From positions 2,356,001 through 2,420,000 of the forward strand of contig NZ_AP031498.1 of the NCBI RefSeq assembly GCF_042854845.1: DNA of 64,000 nucleotides, written 5' to 3'. This document shows, one piece after another, positions 18,561-28,368 of this stretch. Position numbers and translations under genes: made by a program. Source of the DNA: Maricurvus nonylphenolicus (lineage in GTDB: Bacteria; Pseudomonadota; Gammaproteobacteria; Pseudomonadales; Cellvibrionaceae). Numbering within the stretch: the stretch's first letter is position 1; each line of letters begins with the position of its first letter. Below the pieces are notes generated by a model. The model was not told the origin of the DNA. It did no database searches and saw nothing but the letters and a program-made list of their open reading frames with translations.

Positions 18561-18957
18561 ATGCCTGCATTTTTTCTTGTGGCTTGTTATTCGGTTCCCG
18601 CTGATTAATGCCATGGGGAATCTTGGTTCCGTGTTTGTCGACTGAAACCATAATGATCTTATCCACGTGAACAATGATCTTTTTGGTGATTTTATTGCGT
18701 ACTTGGCAGGCAAGTGCGACGGAAGTTGTACCAATGTGCACCAGATTGATGCCAATCTCGATAACTTCACCAAGCTTGGCAGAAGAGATAAATTCTATCT
18801 CTGACATAAATTTTGTTACCACATGGGTGGTCTTCATTTGGCAGCATGCAAATACCCAAGCCTCTTCATCTATCCAGGCTAGAACAGTGCCGCCAAATAG
18901 CTGGCTGGCATGGTTCAGGTCTTCGTGTTTGATCATTTTACGGGAATAGAACTTCAT
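18559..18957 (-). CDS. Hot-dog fold acyl-CoA thioesterase (YciA-like)
   Basis: 132 residues of the cytosolic acyl-CoA hydrolase family, which hydrolyses acyl-CoA to free acid and CoA. The hot-dog helix region is HASQLFGGTVLAWIDEEA, and the following strands include FMSEIEFISSAKLGEVIEI, as in YciA and cytosolic long-chain acyl-CoA hydrolases. One hot-dog domain, so it should act as an oligomer. The C-terminal 15 residues are polar and probably disordered. Substrate range cannot be read from the sequence. Confidence 0.85.
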   Translation of the reverse strand: MKFYSRKMIKHEDLNHASQLFGGTVLAWIDEEAWVFACCQMKTTHVVTKFMSEIEFISSAKLGEVIEIGINLVHIGTTSVALACQVRNKITKKIIVHVDKIIMVSVDKHGTKIPHGINQREPNNKPQEKMQA

Positions 18958-19153
18958 CGGTTACCTCATTACTGACAGCTAAATTTGTTTGGAATGAACG
19001 TTCCGTGCAGTTTCAGCAAGCGTCAGGCCATAACCTTTGATGTTGCCTGTAGTTTGAACGAGTTATCGATTTAGGCGTAGAGGGAGAGGTTGAAGGGCAG
19101 AAAGATGGTATAGAATCCGGAGCCATCGCTGACACCGGATTCTAGGTCAAGTT

Positions 19154-19675
19154 TTAAATGTCGTCGTTACGGTTACCGACTGTGAAATAGGTGCTCCATT
19201 CACTTTTAAATACGCCGCGAGTTTCGACTGCATGTACCGAGGCTACAGTATTGTCGCCAGGACGTGAGAAGGTCGCTTTTAAGCCTGTGCCGATTTTTCG
19301 TGGGCGTTCTTCCAGCTGCCAGGCCTGCTCCAGACACTGACGGGTTTCATTTTTAGCCTTTTCAAACAGGTCCATGGCCATATCTTTGTTGGGCGTGCTG
19401 TGGCTGCAGACATAGTTGACGTTGCCATTGCCCCATTCCCAGATTTGGCAGTTATTACCTACCAGGTGGTAGCGGGCATCCCAGACAGCAATGCTTCTTG
19501 AACGGGCAGGTGACGAGATACGAAGCGTTTTGAATTGGTTGTTGTGTTCTTTGACCAGGGCTTGGACTTTATCGCACAAGGACATCTGTTTTATCGCTTC
19601 AGGTTCCTGAGGAACCATCTCGCAGGCGCCAAGTAACAAGGTGAAGGGCAGGGCTAAAGCCAGTTTTTTCATCAT
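19154..19675 (-). CDS. Hypothetical lipoprotein
   Basis: 173 residues with a lipoprotein signal peptide (lipobox LLGAC, Cys at about 18); residue +2 is Glu, which does not argue for inner-membrane retention. The mature part has several Cys (LCDKVQ, NNCQIWEWGNGNVNYVC, RQCLEQ) that could form disulfides in the periplasm. No family recognised. Two consecutive ATG codons follow AAGGA; either could be the start. It has its own intergenic spaces of about 200 and 150 bases and no evident operon. Confidence 0.7.
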   Translation of the reverse strand: MMKKLALALPFTLLLGACEMVPQEPEAIKQMSLCDKVQALVKEHNNQFKTLRISSPARSRSIAVWDARYHLVGNNCQIWEWGNGNVNYVCSHSTPNKDMAMDLFEKAKNETRQCLEQAWQLEERPRKIGTGLKATFSRPGDNTVASVHAVETRGVFKSEWSTYFTVGNRNDDI

Positions 19676-19831
19676 AACGTCCTTAATTATGTGGAATGAG
19701 CTGCTTTTTGATCTTACTACAAGTTATTCGAGTCTACTAAGCTTTCTAGGTAAAGGTTTCTAGAGTTTAGTCTAGCCATAGTGGCATTTGCGCCTTACAC
19801 TTCATATTTTACGTGGTAGTGGCAGAAAACT

Positions 19832-20665
19832 ATGGCAGATCTGGGCAGAATCAATCGTTTAAGCGTGGTAAAACAGGTTGATTTCGGTGTTTTCCTTGAC
19901 GGTGGTGTTGATGGCAATATTCTGTTGCCAAAGCGATACGTACCGAAAGACTGCGAGCTTGGTCAACAATTAAAGGTTTTTATTTATCTGGATTCTGAAG
20001 ACCAGCTGATTGCCACCACAGAAATGCCCAAAATCATGGTGGGCCAGTGTGCCTACCTGAAAGTCAAAGACGTAAACAAGATAGGTGCTTTCCTTGACTG
20101 GGGTTTGAGTAAAGACCTGTTTGTGCCGTTCAAGGAGCAGGCCAAACGCATGGAAGAGGGCAAATCCTATGTGGTATATGCCTATCTGGATTCCAGTGAG
20201 CGAATTGTGGCCTCCAGCCGTTTGGACCGGCATCTGTATGAAGAATCCCGCTACTTCAAAGCTAATCAGGAAGTCGACTTAATGGTCTATGCCAAAACGG
20301 CTATGGGCTACAAGGCTGTGGTAAACAATAATCATATTGGTCTGATTTTTCGCGATGAGGCGTTTAAACCGTTGCGCTTTGGTCAGCAATTCAAAGGTTA
20401 TATCAAATCCATTCGTGAAGATGGCAAGATCGACTTATCTCTTCAGCGCCGCACGCAAAAAGGTCGGGACGAGCTTACCGATAAGATTTTGCAATACCTA
20501 AAAGCCAACGGTGGCACATCTACGCTGACGGACAAAAGTCCGCCGGATGAGATCTACAATGTCTTTAATGTCAGCAAAGGTAACTACAAGAAGGCGTTGG
20601 GAAGCCTGTATAAAGAACGCAAGATAGTGATCACGCCTGAGAGAATCACCCTGGTGGAAGAGTAG
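19832..20665 (+). CDS. CvfB-family S1-domain RNA-binding protein
   Basis: 277 residues matching the CvfB/YitL family: three consecutive S1-like beta-barrel units (about 1-60, 65-130 and 135-210; for example GQFKGYIKSIREDGKIDLSLQ in the third, given here in part) followed by a winged-helix domain (about 215-275: FNVSKGNYKKALGSLYKERKI, in part). Family members bind RNA and affect expression of virulence genes in Staphylococcus; the role in gammaproteobacteria is not established. It is convergent with the large hybrid kinase gene, with only 12 bases between the stops. Confidence 0.85.
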   Translation: MADLGRINRLSVVKQVDFGVFLDGGVDGNILLPKRYVPKDCELGQQLKVFIYLDSEDQLIATTEMPKIMVGQCAYLKVKDVNKIGAFLDWGLSKDLFVPFKEQAKRMEEGKSYVVYAYLDSSERIVASSRLDRHLYEESRYFKANQEVDLMVYAKTAMGYKAVVNNNHIGLIFRDEAFKPLRFGQQFKGYIKSIREDGKIDLSLQRRTQKGRDELTDKILQYLKANGGTSTLTDKSPPDEIYNVFNVSKGNYKKALGSLYKERKIVITPERITLVEE

Positions 20666-20677
20666 TTTGAACAGGCT

Positions 20678-23600
20678 TTAACGCCTGGTTTCAAAATTTC
20701 TGTCTTCCAACCAGATTTCCAGTTCATCGGCCGGTAGAGGCCGACTGAACAGATAACCCTGATAGATATCACAGTGTTCCTGTTGCAAGAAACTTTCCTG
20801 CTCTTCGGTTTCCACACCTTCGGCAATGATCTTTAAGTTCAGGCTATGGCCAAGAGCGATGATGCCTGAGGTGATCAATGCGCTATCTTTATCGTTGGGT
20901 AGATCGGCAATAAAGCTACGGTCAATTTTGAGCGTGTCGACAGGGAAGCGCTTTAGGTAGCTGAGCGATGAGTAACCGGTACCAAAGTCATCAATGGCGA
21001 TGGTTACGCCAAGGTCTTTTAACTCTTTCAATTGCGGTACAACCAAGGCATCGCAATCTGCCAGCGTATCTTCGGTGATTTCCAGTTTTAAGAGATGAGG
21101 CTGAATACGAGACGCATCCAGCGCATTTCGCACTTTTTCAAACAACACATTGTCCGCCAGCTGTTTACCTGACACGTTTACAGCCACGGGTGTTACGGAT
21201 ATGCCGTTGTCACACCAATATTTAACCTGAGCACAGGCTGTTTTTAATACCCAGTCTCCCAGTGCATTGATCAGGCCGGATTGTTCGGCCAGAGGAATAA
21301 ATTCATTGGGCGGCAGGAGACCTCGTTCGGGGTGGTGCCAGCGCACCAAGGCTTCTAGACCTATTACCTTATGGTTACTGGCTTCAATTTGCGGTTGGTA
21401 ATATAGAACCAGCTCGCCATTATCCAGCGCGTGACGCAGTTCGTTTTCCAGCTCCAGCATACGAGAAATTTCGGTTTCCATGCCGTATTCGTAGAATTGG
21501 AAACCGCCACCGCCTTTGGCTTTTGCTCTAAACATGGCGGTATCAGCATGTTTCATCAGGGTGGCTACGCTTTGGCCGTTATGAGGGTATATCGCAATAC
21601 CGACACTGAAGGAAATAAACACCTGTTGCTGCATAAAGGCAAAAGGGCGATCCAGGCTTTCAGAGATTTTTTCAACCACTTTGGTTGCCACATCCGCGGT
21701 GTCAATGTCGTGCAGAATGACCGCAAACTCATCACCGCTTAGACGTGCCACCACATCAACACTGCGAACACAGTTTTTCAGCCGCTGTGCGACGGTTTTC
21801 AGTAACAGGTCGCCGGCTTCATGCCCTTGGGTATCATTGATGAGCTTAAAGCGATCCAGGTCGAGGAACATCACAGCCAGTTTTTCGCCGTTTGTGGCTG
21901 CCTGATTGATCATATCCTGAGCCCGTTCCATAAACTGATTACGGTTAGGCAAGCTGGTCAGGCTGTCGAAATTGGCTAATTGAAAGACGCTATGTTCCGC
22001 CTTGCGGTTGGTCACCAGGCTCGAGACCCGCTGGCGTAGCACTGTGAGGTTAACGGGCTTGGTAATATAATCATTGGCGCCTGCGTTAAAGGCTTCTTCC
22101 ACGGATTCTTCATCCTGTAGCGCCGTTACCATAAGGATGGGCAGGCGCTGGGCGTCCGCCAGTTCACGGATACGCCGACAGGCGGTAAAACCATCCATGA
22201 TCGGCATCATGGCATCCAACAAAATAAGGTCAGGTAATTGTCGCTGGCAGAACTCCAGGGCTTCAAGGCCACTCTCTGCTTCGACGATGTTGTAGTTGTC
22301 ACGCTCTAAAATACCATACAGCGACAAGCGAGAACTGGGTTCATCATCCGTGATCAGAATGGTGGGTTGATGTTCTGTGTGCTTATTGGTGTGAACAACT
22401 TGTTCCGTCTGGTTGAGGTTTTCCTCAATAATCACTTTTAAACGTTCAAACTCTTCTTCGGCTTGGTGAAGCAGTTGTTCGGAATCTGTGATAACACCAG
22501 ATTGCGCCATCAGTTCCAGCTGTTCGAACAGGGAAGACAATATCTCCGCGCCGATATTCATTGTGCTGCCTTTGATACCGTGGGCAATATGCTGTATCTG
22601 CAACATATTTTGCTGCTCAATCACTTTATATAATTGATCGATACGGCGGGGCGTTTCTTGAAGAAAGCTGTCGACGACACGTTTGAATGTAGGTCCTACC
22701 TGATCCTGCAGGTTAAAGAAGGTACTCAGTGACAGGGTTTCTGCGTTGGCGTTGGCCTCTCTTGGTCGTCGGGTTATGACCGGAGAGTTGCTGAGGGTTT
22801 GCTGACGGCGCTTTTCCCGTGGTAACCACTGGTTGAGCTTCTGCTCCAGTTCCAACAGATTAATAGGTTTGCTAATGTAATCGTTCATGCCCGCGTCAAG
22901 ACAGCGCTGTTTGTCGTGGGGGCCAACATTGGCGGTCATGGCAATCAGTGGCAGTTTGTAGTTTTCTTTACGCAACTGGGTGGCAGTTTCATAGCCGTCT
23001 TTGACGGGCATCAGGCAGTCCAAAAGCACCAGGTCGATGGAGGAGTGGTGCAGCACGTCCAAAGCCTGCTCGCCGTTATCTACAATAATGGCCTCATAGC
23101 CCAGGCGTTCCAGCATGGCATAGGCTACTTGTTGATTGGCCTGATTGTCTTCAGCAATCAGGATTTGCGGTCCTGAGTCTTCGATTGCCTGTTGGACCTC
23201 CTGGTTTTCTTCTTGTGCCGAGTCCAGGATTTGTTGGCGTTTAAGCAGATAATCTCCCAGGCTCTCTACCGCTTCGCCGATAGGCAGACTGCGGCTGAGT
23301 TGTAGGCCCACAAACTCTTCGCTGCTTTCCCTTGGCGAATCTGTGAGAATTAAATAGCAGGGCGATTGCTGACACTGGGTATCGATGGCTATTTGCAGTG
23401 AGGTGGCTGATACCGTCAGTTGGTCGTCATCGAGCACGATCACATCAAAAGGTTTACCCTGTTGTTCTGCCTGACGTATAAGTTTTAGGGCGTCGCTTTC
23501 ACTGCCTGCACTGCGCTGATAAATCCGGTGCAGGAGGAGATTGTTAATCAGGTTGCGGTTACGCTCTTTGTCCGCACAAACGATAAGCAGGCGCAATCCG

Positions 23601-25144
23601 GTAAACAAATCATCGATTTGATGGCTGATGTCGCTGCCGTTAGCCAGCGGCAGGGTAAACCAGAACAGACTGCCGTGTCCGGGCTGACTTTCGACACCCA
23701 GCTCACCGCCCATCAGTTGTACCAGCTGGTGACAAATAGCCAGCCCCAATCCGGTGCCGCCATATTTGCGGGTGGTCGAACTATCGGCCTGTGAAAAGGC
23801 TTCAAAAATGCGCTGCTGGGCCTCTGGCTCAATGCCAATGCCGGTATCCTGGACGCCGAAATAGTAGGTGTCAGTATCTCCCAGGGTGTTACCTTCCGAA
23901 GAATCGAGTTTTTTGAGAATCAGGGTAACGCTGCCCGATTCGGTAAATTTAATGGCATTGCCCAGCAGGTTGATTAAAATCTGCCGCAGCCGCCCGGCAT
24001 CAGCATTGAGGGAAAGGGGGACCTGGGGATCAATTTCAATGTTGATTGTCAGCAGCTTTTTCTGGGCCTGAAGTTTCAACAGTTCGCTGATGTCATTGAG
24101 CATTTCTTTGACGGTGAAGTCTTGCTGATGCAAGGTCATCTTGCCGGATTCGACTTTGGAAAAGTCGAGAATATCGTCAATGAGTTTCAGCAGTGCTTCG
24201 GATGAGTCGCGGGCGATTTGGATATATTCCTGTTCTTTGGGACCCAGCCCCATACCTTGTAGCAACTCAAGCATTCCCATGACACCGTTCATCGGTGTGC
24301 GAAGTTCATGGCTGACGGCCGCGGCAAACTCACCTTTTACCCGAGCGGATGCCAATGCGGTATCCCGAGCCCGCTTAAGTTCCTGCTCACGAACTTCAAG
24401 CTCGTTCATCATGGTGTTAAACGCTGACTCCATTTCCAGCACGTCGCGGGAGCCTTCCAGTTCAGCGCGTAGGCCGGTTTCTCCTGACTTGGCCCGGTAC
24501 ATGATGTTGGCCAGGCTGGCCATAGGTCGGGTTAAGCGGTTGGTAATGCCCAGCAAAATTAGCAGTAAGATGGAGGCGGTAAAGGAGGCGATAGCAAAAC
24601 TGCTGATGTAAATATCCCGTGTGAGCTGATGCAGAGATGCCTTGCTGATTGAAACGCTGACATAACCAATTAATTCCGGTTCGCTCTGCTCGCCGCTAAA
24701 TGGGGACTCATCCTGATTGGTGCCGCCAGCATAAACAGCTTGCAGAAAAATCCAGCGCGAATCGCGTTCTATCACCTGTTTCTCTGCCGATACTGTGGTA
24801 TGTGAGGGGCTATCTCCTCCCTGCTTGTCGTGATGGGCGAGGAGGCTTTTATCGGCATTAAATATATTGACGGCTTCCACATCGGGGAAGCTTAGGGCGG
24901 ACTGTATGGCCTGTTCAGCATTGTCGCTGCTTTGGTAGAGCAGTGCCAGAGTACTGCCTTCGGCAAAACTGGCGGTAATTTGTTGTCCCTGTTGTAACAG
25001 TTGTTGTTGTATCGAGCGGCTTGAAGATGAAGAAATGATGGGGGATGAAAGAATGACAAAAGCACCAATACCCAGCGTAAAGGTCAATAAGAACTGCTGG
25101 CGAAAACTTAATTTAGCGAGACGGCGTTTTAGAGCGTTTGCCAT
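20678..25144 (-). CDS. Giant hybrid sensor kinase with phosphorelay, GGDEF and EAL domains
   Basis: 1488 residues. Order: membrane helix about 18-36; extracytoplasmic sensor 37-178; second helix about 180-200; HAMP to about 255; HisKA with phospho-acceptor His279 (SHELRTPMNG); HATPase with N396, DTGIG at 433 and GGTGLGL at 462; a degenerate receiver about 515-635; receiver 1 with Asp709; Hpt with His855 (HGIKGS); receiver 2 with Asp977; GGDEF with SGDEF at 1136-1140 and an RxxD inhibitory site at 1127-1130; EAL with EAL at 1264-1266 and DDFGTG at 1385. Every catalytic motif looks intact, so it could both make and degrade c-di-GMP under phosphorelay control. AGGAG precedes the ATG. Last gene of the operon, 35 bases after the binding-protein gene. 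Confidence 0.95.
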   Translation of the reverse strand: MANALKRRLAKLSFRQQFLLTFTLGIGAFVILSSPIISSSSSRSIQQQLLQQGQQITASFAEGSTLALLYQSSDNAEQAIQSALSFPDVEAVNIFNADKSLLAHHDKQGGDSPSHTTVSAEKQVIERDSRWIFLQAVYAGGTNQDESPFSGEQSEPELIGYVSVSISKASLHQLTRDIYISSFAIASFTASILLLILLGITNRLTRPMASLANIMYRAKSGETGLRAELEGSRDVLEMESAFNTMMNELEVREQELKRARDTALASARVKGEFAAAVSHELRTPMNGVMGMLELLQGMGLGPKEQEYIQIARDSSEALLKLIDDILDFSKVESGKMTLHQQDFTVKEMLNDISELLKLQAQKKLLTINIEIDPQVPLSLNADAGRLRQILINLLGNAIKFTESGSVTLILKKLDSSEGNTLGDTDTYYFGVQDTGIGIEPEAQQRIFEAFSQADSSTTRKYGGTGLGLAICHQLVQLMGGELGVESQPGHGSLFWFTLPLANGSDISHQIDDLFTGLRLLIVCADKERNRNLINNLLLHRIYQRSAGSESDALKLIRQAEQQGKPFDVIVLDDDQLTVSATSLQIAIDTQCQQSPCYLILTDSPRESSEEFVGLQLSRSLPIGEAVESLGDYLLKRQQILDSAQEENQEVQQAIEDSGPQILIAEDNQANQQVAYAMLERLGYEAIIVDNGEQALDVLHHSSIDLVLLDCLMPVKDGYETATQLRKENYKLPLIAMTANVGPHDKQRCLDAGMNDYISKPINLLELEQKLNQWLPREKRRQQTLSNSPVITRRPREANANAETLSLSTFFNLQDQVGPTFKRVVDSFLQETPRRIDQLYKVIEQQNMLQIQHIAHGIKGSTMNIGAEILSSLFEQLELMAQSGVITDSEQLLHQAEEEFERLKVIIEENLNQTEQVVHTNKHTEHQPTILITDDEPSSRLSLYGILERDNYNIVEAESGLEALEFCQRQLPDLILLDAMMPIMDGFTACRRIRELADAQRLPILMVTALQDEESVEEAFNAGANDYITKPVNLTVLRQRVSSLVTNRKAEHSVFQLANFDSLTSLPNRNQFMERAQDMINQAATNGEKLAVMFLDLDRFKLINDTQGHEAGDLLLKTVAQRLKNCVRSVDVVARLSGDEFAVILHDIDTADVATKVVEKISESLDRPFAFMQQQVFISFSVGIAIYPHNGQSVATLMKHADTAMFRAKAKGGGGFQFYEYGMETEISRMLELENELRHALDNGELVLYYQPQIEASNHKVIGLEALVRWHHPERGLLPPNEFIPLAEQSGLINALGDWVLKTACAQVKYWCDNGISVTPVAVNVSGKQLADNVLFEKVRNALDASRIQPHLLKLEITEDTLADCDALVVPQLKELKDLGVTIAIDDFGTGYSSLSYLKRFPVDTLKIDRSFIADLPNDKDSALITSGIIALGHSLNLKIIAEGVETEEQESFLQQEHCDIYQGYLFSRPLPADELEIWLEDRNFETRR

Positions 25145-25179
25145 AATTTCTTCATCTCCTGCTATCCTGGCTTATGTCT

Positions 25180-26166
25180 CTATTCGGCGGGATAGACCAG
25201 ATCAAATTTCTGGTTGCGTGGTATTTTGAGCCCCAGATGTTCGGCGGTTCGTACATTGATGCCTGTATGGAGGTGCTCCAGGGGGAAAACCTGAATCGGG
25301 GAGGAGAGAGTGCTTTCATCATGGCCTGCTTCCTTGTTACCCAAACCCTGTTTTTTCAGTTTTTGAGCAAGTTGTCCTAAAGCTTGTCCTAATTTCACAT
25401 TGTCGGGATACATTGAGAATAGCAGTCCGCGCCGGATATGGCTGGGGTTAGCGGAGAAAACAGCCAGGTTTTTTTCCCAGGCCTCTTCAAGTATCTGGTT
25501 CATTAGGCTGTTATCGTTGGAAAACCTACTTTCTAATAACCAAATTGCAGATTGATTGGGTGCTGCTGTATCCAGGTGCTGGTTAATGAGCTTGGCGGCT
25601 TTAGGCAAGTTGTCTGCTGAGTCCAGGGTTATCTGTAGATTGAGATCTTCACAGGCTTTGTTTATATCATCTACCAGCCATTGACTGCGTATGGGGTTAT
25701 AGACCGCATAGACCTTGGTCACATTGGGAGCCAGCTCTTTAAGTTTACCGAGAATCTTTGCTGGAGCAGGGGTGAGTGCAAATCCATACAGGGGCTTGGG
25801 AAAACTATTGGGGGGACGACTGATGGCTCCGACAATGACCTGCTGTGGCCCTTGGGCAGCGGCTTTTAGGCCGCGTTGTCCCAGGGCTATGATGATGCCT
25901 TGTTGGGTATCGGGCTGCGGCGGCTTGGTGTTTTTGGACAGGCCGTGCAAGCTGGGTTTATGTGGAAGCTCTGATGTAACCCCTTCAATAATTTGTTCGA
26001 AAATCTGTTGGTACGGGGCCCTGACCTCGGGATAGTAAACATCAACCTCTGCATGGCTGAAGAGGCTAAGGCTCATCATGTAGAAGTAACAGCAGCATCT
26101 GGCCCAACGCTTGAGGCGTAGGTAGAGAGTATGCGGCTGTAGTCGCTGACGTCTACGTGGTCTCAC
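25180..26166 (-). CDS. Periplasmic ABC_sub_bind-type (PF04392-like) binding protein
   Basis: 328 residues from a GTG start. N-terminal signal with a basic n-region (RPRRRQR) and hydrophobic stretch ending SLSLFSHA at about 39. The mature protein has the look of the ABC_sub_bind family (two alternating alpha/beta lobes; GVTSEL, ALGQRGLKAA, VGAISRPP, KVYAVYNPIRSQWLVDD). No permease or ATPase gene is present, so import by an ABC transporter is not supported. Its place between a TonB receptor and a sensor kinase suggests it presents a ligand to the kinase's periplasmic domain; this is inference. Confidence 0.75.
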   Translation of the reverse strand: MRPRRRQRLQPHTLYLRLKRWARCCCYFYMMSLSLFSHAEVDVYYPEVRAPYQQIFEQIIEGVTSELPHKPSLHGLSKNTKPPQPDTQQGIIIALGQRGLKAAAQGPQQVIVGAISRPPNSFPKPLYGFALTPAPAKILGKLKELAPNVTKVYAVYNPIRSQWLVDDINKACEDLNLQITLDSADNLPKAAKLINQHLDTAAPNQSAIWLLESRFSNDNSLMNQILEEAWEKNLAVFSANPSHIRRGLLFSMYPDNVKLGQALGQLAQKLKKQGLGNKEAGHDESTLSSPIQVFPLEHLHTGINVRTAEHLGLKIPRNQKFDLVYPAE

Positions 26167-26221
26167 AAAACTATCCGTGCAGTAAAACTTTTTATGGGTT
26201 CCAGTTAACCACTAACTCCTG

Positions 26222-28366
26222 TTAAAAATGGTATCGAAGCTCGGCAAAGTAGTGCCGTTCTGCCAGTGGTAGGTCATTGATAATGCCTGCTCCGGTACTG
26301 TCTCCCTGACTGGGTTCGCGGGCATCGCTGTCAAATAAATTGCGAGCGGTAACGGAGAGGCTCAGGTTGGCGGTTGGAAAATCCCGATGCAGTGACAAGT
26401 TAACCCAGCGGTAGTCATCGACTGGGAAGCGAAGATCGTCCTGTTTACGTTCTCGATCCATCACCCAATTAAGGCTGCTGTAGATTTTCCAGTTGTCCAA
26501 AAACTGCCATTGCACCTGCAAGTAAATTTGCTGTCTAGGCGTCATGCCAGCGTTTTTATCGATAGTTTCATCCATTGAGCGCTGCCAGGCGTAATTAGCT
26601 TCAAGATCTAGTTGTGGGGATATACGCCAGTGAGCTTCCAGCTCCAAACCTTTACCTTTTTGGCTTCCGGTATTTTGGGCCACCAGATTGCCCATACCGT
26701 CCGAGTCAAATTGCACAATGTCATCCCACTCGTAATAGAACAGGTTACCTGCCAGGCGCAGATTACCGGTGGGCTGATAGTTCAGTGCGAACTCTGTACT
26801 TTCCATGGTCTCTGGGTCGAGATCCGGGTTACCGACAGCGACAGGATTGTTTTGATTGAGGGTTTGGGCAAAGCTGGGTGCTCGGAATGCTTGTCCATAG
26901 AGCAGTTTCGCCGTTAGGTCGTGATCAACGGACCAGACCAGCGACAAGCGTGGATTAACCGTATCGCCAAAGTCTGAGTAGCGGTCGTAGCGGACCCCGG
27001 CAGTGAGTGTCCAGTCGTTGGCAAACTGCCAGATGTCCTGGACAAAGGCGTGGTAATTTTCCCGTTCCTCTTCTGGTAAAAAAACGTAGGGGGTATCAGT
27101 GACATCGATTATTGGGCTTCCCAGAGGCAGAGGCAGTCCGGTGCTGGGATCAATACCGAAATTCTTTGTTTCCTCGACCGTGTGGAGATCTCCGTAATGG
27201 CCTCCAATACCCATGCGCCATTGATGATTGTGCCAACCGTTGTAGATACCGACGACATTGGCTCGGTAGTGGCGTTCAAAGACCTGCGGATTACCGATAA
27301 CGCCATCCGGCATTACGCCAAAGCCAATATTGGCACCCGGTGGAAAAAGAATCAGGTTTTTGTCGATAACTTGGGATGTATCCAGATAACTGACCTGAGC
27401 TGTTAGCGCCCAGTGTTCACTATATTGGGGATTATCATAGGTAATATCGAGATTCCAACGATCACTTTCATTGCGATTGTTAGGATCGAGCGCTGATGTG
27501 GCACCGGCGCCGTTACCAACATCGCGACGTCGCTGCAGACCTGCTCGTAGACGCCAGTGTTGGCGTGATACGTCTACGCGAATATCAGCATTTTCACGGG
27601 ACAGATTAACGCTGCCTGGGCTCAGAGAGGCATTGGTACCAAACACTTGATCCAGAGCGACTTGTGCATCACTCTCAATTACCTGATCGGGGCCGTTGGT
27701 TTTGTGAAACTCGGCGGTAAATGAAACGCTCCATTCGCCGTATTCTTCACCGTGTAATAACCAGGCATTCCAGGTATCAAAACTGCCTCCGCCGCCGCCA
27801 ATTTCCGTACCGCGGATATCTTTTGCGGCTTTGGTAACAATATTGATGACACCGGCAAAGGCATCGGAACCGTAAACCGCTGATCCCGGTCCCCGAATGA
27901 CTTCAATGTGGGCAATGCTCTTCACCGGCATACCACCCCAAATCAGATTTCGATCACCGTGAAAGAGATTGGTGATAGGAATCCCGTTAACCAGCATGAG
28001 CACCTGAGGGTTATAGTCCGCGTTAATACCGCGAAAGGTATAAACCGGGTTGTAATTCAGGGGGTCTCTCGAAACATGCAATCCTGGAACGCTTTCCAGA
28101 ACGTCATCAATATCCTGTGCACCCATGGCTTTAATTTTTTCAGCACTGATGACGCTGGCTACTGCTGGGGCTTTTGATAGAGTTTGTTTGGTGCCAGTGG
28201 CGATACTGATGGTTTCTTCGTCGCCATAGACGGACAGCAGTTCATCCTCATCATCAAAGTCCTGGCTATGGGCTGAGCTGAACCCATAAGCGCCAAGCAA
28301 CAAGACTAGAATCCTCATGCCAGGAAAAAAATGTTTGGTTTTTGGGGAGAAAATTATCTCTTTCAT
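26222..28366 (-). CDS. TonB-dependent outer-membrane receptor
   Basis: 714 residues: signal peptide ending about residue 35 (AHSQ), a possible TonB-box region ETISIATG, plug domain about 55-170 (VISAEKIKAMGAQDIDDVLE, VPGLHV, TFRGI, IEVIRGPGSAVYGSDAFAGVINIVT in part), then a 22-strand-type barrel ending in the sorting signature YHF. The plug resembles receptors for siderophores, cobalamin and other bulky ligands; the substrate is unknown. An in-frame ATG at residue 17 (MRILVLLLGAYG) could be the true start. The first ATG lies two bases after the stop of the preceding gene, so the two are translationally coupled. Confidence 0.93.
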   Translation of the reverse strand: MKEIIFSPKTKHFFPGMRILVLLLGAYGFSSAHSQDFDDEDELLSVYGDEETISIATGTKQTLSKAPAVASVISAEKIKAMGAQDIDDVLESVPGLHVSRDPLNYNPVYTFRGINADYNPQVLMLVNGIPITNLFHGDRNLIWGGMPVKSIAHIEVIRGPGSAVYGSDAFAGVINIVTKAAKDIRGTEIGGGGGSFDTWNAWLLHGEEYGEWSVSFTAEFHKTNGPDQVIESDAQVALDQVFGTNASLSPGSVNLSRENADIRVDVSRQHWRLRAGLQRRRDVGNGAGATSALDPNNRNESDRWNLDITYDNPQYSEHWALTAQVSYLDTSQVIDKNLILFPPGANIGFGVMPDGVIGNPQVFERHYRANVVGIYNGWHNHQWRMGIGGHYGDLHTVEETKNFGIDPSTGLPLPLGSPIIDVTDTPYVFLPEEERENYHAFVQDIWQFANDWTLTAGVRYDRYSDFGDTVNPRLSLVWSVDHDLTAKLLYGQAFRAPSFAQTLNQNNPVAVGNPDLDPETMESTEFALNYQPTGNLRLAGNLFYYEWDDIVQFDSDGMGNLVAQNTGSQKGKGLELEAHWRISPQLDLEANYAWQRSMDETIDKNAGMTPRQQIYLQVQWQFLDNWKIYSSLNWVMDRERKQDDLRFPVDDYRWVNLSLHRDFPTANLSLSVTARNLFDSDAREPSQGDSTGAGIINDLPLAERHYFAELRYHF

Positions 28367-28368
28367 GG

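Noticed and set aside
25180..26166. ABC importer at this locus
   Set aside because: Only a binding-protein-like gene is present; no permease or ATPase lies on either side.
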